This document shows positions 49,517 to 52,653 of a stretch of DNA of 52,653 bases, piece after piece (position 1 is the stretch's first letter; the number at the start of each line of letters is the position of its first letter). The position numbers were made by a program, and so were the translations under genes. The DNA is from Comamonas sp. lk (GTDB lineage: Bacteria > Pseudomonadota > Gammaproteobacteria > Burkholderiales > Burkholderiaceae_C). The stretch covers positions 1-52,653 of the forward strand of contig CAMELV010000027.1 in assembly GCA_945925985.1 (NCBI GenBank), written 5' to 3'. The notes under the pieces are model-generated. The model did no database searches. It was not told the DNA's origin and was given only the letters and a program-made list of their open reading frames with translations.

Positions 49517-52141
49517 ATGACCACCGCTTCAAACAAGCCTCCGTCCGAACCAAGCAGGAAAGTGGAAAAGCAAGCCGCAGAGCAGTTTTTGACATTGCTC
49601 GCCGAGGGCGTTGAGGCCTTCACTTTCCAGACCTTTGATGACAACAAGCAGCGCAAAGACTCATCGTTGACGCGCTTGCTTAACGGGACCTTGGGGCAGC
49701 ACTTCGACGAGTTGTGTCGGCTCAATGCGTCGGGTGCTGGCATTTTCGTGACTGTCAACGAAACAGACCTCAAGGGCAGGACCAAGGCCAATATTGTCAA
49801 TGTGCGCGCCGTGTTCCAAGAGGCAGATAGGCAGGGAATCCCAGTCCCATCACTGCCGCCTAACATCGTGGTCCAGACCTCTCAGGGTAAATTTCATCGA
49901 TACTGGCTCACGCACGAAAACGACGCCGCACTAAGGGAGTATGAGGGTGTAATGCGCACGATGGTCGACCAATATGGGTCCGACCCAAACGCGCGCGACC
50001 TAGCTCGTGTGTTGCGGTTGCCCGGATTTTTCCATTTGAAGGATGTCGCCAACCCTTTCATGGTCTCCGTCGTTGAGACGTCAAATGCCCAACCATACAC
50101 TTGGGAACAAATAACAGCGGTTATCCCGCCAACCCCTCCTGTTGAGTCCACACAACCCCAAGGCAGCAAAGGCAACGAAGGTGGCTTTGGCAAGGACCAT
50201 TGGCGCGTACTCAGCGCTGTCAAAGTTCTTGACCCTGACAGCGCATATGGGGCGTGGCTTCACATGGGCATGGCCTTGCACCACGGGTCAAGCGGCGGCG
50301 CAGCTGGTCTAGCTGTTTGGGATGACTGGAGCGCACGGGGCGGAAGCTATCGCGACGGGGAAACAAAATACAAATGGTCCACTTTCGGCAAAGGCAATGG
50401 CGCGCAAATAACGATCGCCACCTTGTTCCACCATGCCGCTCAAAACAGCTGGGAATGGGACCAGCAACATAAATTGTCAGTCCTCCCAGAAGCCGGTTGC
50501 TTTGTTGTCAAGGTAATTGAAGAAGCAGGAGCCGATAAGAGCCCCATCCTTGGCGAAGAGGTCATCGCTGCACTGAGCCTGATCAAATATTGTGATCCAC
50601 GGGCATATGAGTCGCTGCGGATGCGTATCAAGGCGGAGTGTCCCGGGGTCCGTGTGAGCGCTCTTGATGACTTCGTCAAAGGTTCTTCTGGCGGCCATGA
50701 CTTTGAAAGTCTTTCAGACATGCTTGTGCAGTTGGCCTGTGGACGTTGTGAACTTTGGCATGATCCTGAAGGTAGGGGCTACGCTACGTTTGCGCAGGAG
50801 CACCAAGGTAGCACCCACACCGAGCATTGGGAGATATCGTCCACTGGATTTACCGAGTGGATTGCGATGGTGGCATATACCGAACTGGGTAAGGCTCCGT
50901 CCAAAGAAACGCTGACCACGGTCAAAAATGCTTTGAACGGGGAGGCGCGCTTCGACGGCGACGAGCACAACGTCTTCCGGCGTGTAGGGAAGGACGAAAG
51001 CGGGTACTGGATCGATTTGTGCAATGACCATTGGCAAGCCGTTTGCGTCACGGCGGTGTGCTGGCGAGTGTCTGACGCTAGCAACGTGCGCTTTGTCCGT
51101 ACAAAGGCCGCGCAAGCCCTGCCCAGCCCACAGCAGGGCGGGTCCTACGAGCCTTTATGGCCGTTACTGAATATCCCGCCAGAAGACCACATGCTGGTCC
51201 TTGCGTGGATTTTGGAATGCTACCGCTGCGATACCCCGTATCCCGTGCTTGAACTTTCGGGTGAACAAGGTTCTGCGAAAAGCTCAACGCAGACAGTGCT
51301 GCGCAGCATCATTGACCCAAATGAGGTGATGCTACGTAGCCGCCCCAAGACGGTGGAGGACGTTTACGTCTCGGCCAAGAATAACCACCTCCTGAGCTTT
51401 GAGAACCTGTCCAATATCACCAACGATATGTCGGACGCACTATGCACCGTGGCAACTGGGGGCGGTACGGCCGGACGTACGCTGTACACCAATGACGAAG
51501 AGACCATCCTGAAGGCGCACAACCCGGTTGTGCTCAATGGCATCAGTGCCGTGGTTCTACGTCAGGACTTGCTTGACCGTACCATCAGCATCGGCTTACC
51601 CACCATAGTGCAGCGCCGCACCGAGGAGGATATTAACGACGGTATCGCAATTCGGCTGTCCTCAATATTTGGTGGAATTCTGACCCTGTTCAGCCAGAGC
51701 CTTGAACGGCTACCCCTTGTGGAGATTACAGCCGAGGAACTCCCTAGGATGGCAGACTTTGCCAAATTAGGGGAGGCCATGTCGTCGGCACTTGGCTATC
51801 CACCACGGCATTGGCTTGCCTTGTACAGCGACCACCGCAAGCACGCAGTGCGGCGCACGATTGACTCCTCCCCTGTTGCTGTTGAGTGTCTTAAATTTGT
51901 CGAGCAGGGGGGTACCCATTCGGGCACCGTGAAAGACTTATTGGAAAAGCTTAACGGCCAACACACCACTTTGTTGGAGCACAAGGAGAATTGGCCGCGC
52001 AGTCCAAGGGGATTGGCCGAAATCTTGCGCCGGGTTGCGCCAAGCATGCGTCTGCTGGGGGCCCACTTATCCGTGAACGACAAACATCGGGACGGCGTCC
52101 ACTGCTCGCTTTGGAAGATACCGGCGGCTACCTTTGGTTAG
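49517..52141 (+). CDS. Satellite/phage-type primase-helicase replication protein
   Basis: 874 residues. The N-terminal half (about 20-200) looks like a RepB-type primase domain (GIFVTVNETDLKGRTKANI, DPNARDLARVLRLPGF). A PriCT-2-type domain follows near 228-287 (LSAVKVLDPDSAYGAWLHMGMAL). An ATPase/helicase domain has Walker A GEQGSAKSS near 583 and a Walker-B-like segment LLSFENLSN near 627. It should initiate replication of the excised island. ATG 49517 has a strong GGGGGG ribosome-binding site and lies 83 bp after alpA; the frame is open earlier only in the shadow of alpA. Its likely origin lies directly downstream. Confidence 0.88.
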   Translation: MTTASNKPPSEPSRKVEKQAAEQFLTLLAEGVEAFTFQTFDDNKQRKDSSLTRLLNGTLGQHFDELCRLNASGAGIFVTVNETDLKGRTKANIVNVRAVFQEADRQGIPVPSLPPNIVVQTSQGKFHRYWLTHENDAALREYEGVMRTMVDQYGSDPNARDLARVLRLPGFFHLKDVANPFMVSVVETSNAQPYTWEQITAVIPPTPPVESTQPQGSKGNEGGFGKDHWRVLSAVKVLDPDSAYGAWLHMGMALHHGSSGGAAGLAVWDDWSARGGSYRDGETKYKWSTFGKGNGAQITIATLFHHAAQNSWEWDQQHKLSVLPEAGCFVVKVIEEAGADKSPILGEEVIAALSLIKYCDPRAYESLRMRIKAECPGVRVSALDDFVKGSSGGHDFESLSDMLVQLACGRCELWHDPEGRGYATFAQEHQGSTHTEHWEISSTGFTEWIAMVAYTELGKAPSKETLTTVKNALNGEARFDGDEHNVFRRVGKDESGYWIDLCNDHWQAVCVTAVCWRVSDASNVRFVRTKAAQALPSPQQGGSYEPLWPLLNIPPEDHMLVLAWILECYRCDTPYPVLELSGEQGSAKSSTQTVLRSIIDPNEVMLRSRPKTVEDVYVSAKNNHLLSFENLSNITNDMSDALCTVATGGGTAGRTLYTNDEETILKAHNPVVLNGISAVVLRQDLLDRTISIGLPTIVQRRTEEDINDGIAIRLSSIFGGILTLFSQSLERLPLVEITAEELPRMADFAKLGEAMSSALGYPPRHWLALYSDHRKHAVRRTIDSSPVAVECLKFVEQGGTHSGTVKDLLEKLNGQHTTLLEHKENWPRSPRGLAEILRRVAPSMRLLGAHLSVNDKHRDGVHCSLWKIPAATFG

Positions 52142-52155
52142 GCGGACAGGCCAAA

Positions 52156-52226
52156 CAACGTTCACAACATTCACAACGTTCACCAAAAACATACCAAGGT
52201 GAACATCGTGAACGTTGTGAACGTTG
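52156..52226. repeat. Iteron-bearing inverted repeat, candidate replication origin of the island
   Basis: Arms 52156-52184 and 52198-52226 pair over 29 bp with three mismatches around a 13-nt A-rich loop. Each arm is three tandem 9-bp units (CAACGTTCA type) plus CC. The right arm begins GGTGAACA, the complement of TGTTCACC. From memory, that octamer is the type I iteron bound by the P4 alpha protein, a primase-helicase like the one encoded just upstream. The origin role is an inference. Confidence 0.6.
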
Positions 52227-52653
52227 CTAGGGGCTTCAGCCCGCACAAAAGGAAACCCCAAAAACCCCTTCAAATCAACTAGTCACTGCGCCATATGGAA
52301 CCAACCACTGCAAGAAGTGCAATTAAATTGGGTGAACAATCGCTCCGCAAAAGGGCTACAGCTTCTATAACCGATCCAATTCGGCGTGACTGCGACCTCG
52401 CTGAAGCGTATGACCTCAACAGCCAAGCCAGAGGGCTGTTAGTCCCATCTCAGCCCCTTAAAGCGAGTCTGGGGGGCGAGATGATTCCGACGATCGATCA
52501 AGGCCTCCCGAGTTCGACAGTTCCCGCCGTCTTTTGACACCTGTTTTCAATGAAATCAACCACTTAGCTGCGGTTTTTTGAATTTTTTGTGGGGGCACGT
52601 TTATGTATTTTTATTTATTTTTTCATTTGTATTTTTTTTGATATAGTGGGGGC
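52227..52653. other. Non-coding or undetermined end region, A+T-rich at the window edge
   Basis: No convincing gene is seen in these 427 bp. An 80-codon open frame at 52295-52537 lacks a ribosome-binding site and family features. The last 80 bp are strongly A+T-rich (long T runs, TGATATAGT), suggesting the promoter region or start of the next island gene beyond the window. Confidence 0.6.

Larger units (their letters stand above)
47176..52653 (+). mobile_element. Left portion of an integrated satellite/genomic island (right end outside the window)
   Basis: The order integrase, unknown A+T-richer gene, AlpA-type regulator, primase-helicase and iteron palindrome is the standard layout of P4-like satellites and related phage-inducible islands. 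G+C content drops relative to the host genes, most clearly in 48489-49154. The exact left boundary is not defined: no tRNA gene or attachment core is evident in 47011-47286, and the boundary given is the first repeat. No capsid or tail genes are seen up to the window end. Confidence 0.7.

Noticed and set aside
52156..52226. CRISPR-like tandem repeats
   Set aside because: The 9-bp units are contiguous with no spacers and form one palindrome, so this is an iteron/hairpin structure, not a CRISPR array.
52295..52537. 80-codon open frame near the window end as a gene
   Set aside because: No ribosome-binding site, no recognisable domain and composition like non-coding sequence.

Overview
The window is a G+C-rich bacterial chromosome segment, most likely from a betaproteobacterium of the Burkholderiales, probably Comamonadaceae (Rhodoferax/Polaromonas-like). 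This is an inference. It rests on the density of ABC, TRAP and Bug-type (TctC) uptake systems, on the style of the catabolic gene sets, and on two copies of a short dispersed palindrome (GCTACTATTT..TAGC, at 6511-6530 and 12151-12170) that I associate with that family. I see no rRNA, tRNA or CRISPR array.

Layout. (1) 1-4736, plus strand: the end of a dipeptide/oligopeptide ABC operon (binding protein C-terminus, two permeases, two ATPases) closed by an M19-type dipeptidase. (2) 4776-6780: a formylglycine-generating-enzyme-like exported protein, a cupin, a double-CDGSH iron-sulfur protein, and two dispersed repeat elements. (3) 6781-17014: a divergent sugar-acid catabolic locus. The minus-strand arm has a FucU-type mutarotase, an FCD/GntR regulator, two DapA-like lyases and a full DctPQM TRAP transporter. 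The plus-strand arm has a PhyH-type dioxygenase, an aldo/keto reductase, a lactonase-type amidohydrolase and an FAH-fold enzyme. A strong sigma70-type promoter with a perfect 12-bp palindrome in its spacer lies between the arms. The set fits a non-phosphorylative route for L-fucose or a related sugar, but the usual enolase-type sugar-acid dehydratase is absent. (4) 17135-21320: a tight six-gene plus-strand operon (polar amino-acid type binding protein and permease, creatininase-family hydrolase, GST, HD-domain protein, AhpD-like protein).

(5) 21296-31894, minus strand: a heterotetrameric sarcosine-oxidase-like enzyme (soxB-D-A-G order) embedded between the pieces of a polar amino-acid ABC transporter, followed by an AstE/AspA-type deacylase and a VanA-type Rieske oxygenase. 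A sigma54-like -24/-12 site precedes the binding-protein gene. (6) 31993-43375: a membrane desaturase on the plus strand, then a long minus-strand run. In transcription order it is DenD-like dehydrogenase, LysR regulator, second Rieske oxygenase, split ThDP decarboxylase (two genes), aldehyde dehydrogenase, an unrecognised protein, an AllG-like DUF1116 protein, an amidase and a HisC-like aminotransferase. The aminotransferase, decarboxylase and aldehyde dehydrogenase together make a plausible amino acid -> 2-oxo acid -> aldehyde -> acid sequence. Blocks 4-6 look like a large catabolic region for N-methylated, cyclic or amide-bearing amino-acid-like compounds; the substrate cannot be read from sequence. 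(7) 43563-47010: a Bug/TctC binding protein, a membrane GGDEF cyclase, an orphan multi-TM protein and a DUF1330 protein.

(8) 47176-52653: the left part of an integrated satellite or genomic island. It has a P4-type tyrosine integrase, an A+T-richer unknown gene, an AlpA-type regulator with a possible hairpin switch in its leader, and an 874-residue primase-helicase. Next comes a 71-bp inverted repeat built of 9-bp iterons that contains a motif I recall from P4-type origins. The island continues past the window end.

The most unusual items are the island's iteron palindrome and alpA leader, the dehydratase-less sugar-acid locus with its operator-in-spacer promoter, the creatininase/HD/AhpD operon, the sox-in-transporter arrangement, and the orphan AllG-like gene with its unknown partner.
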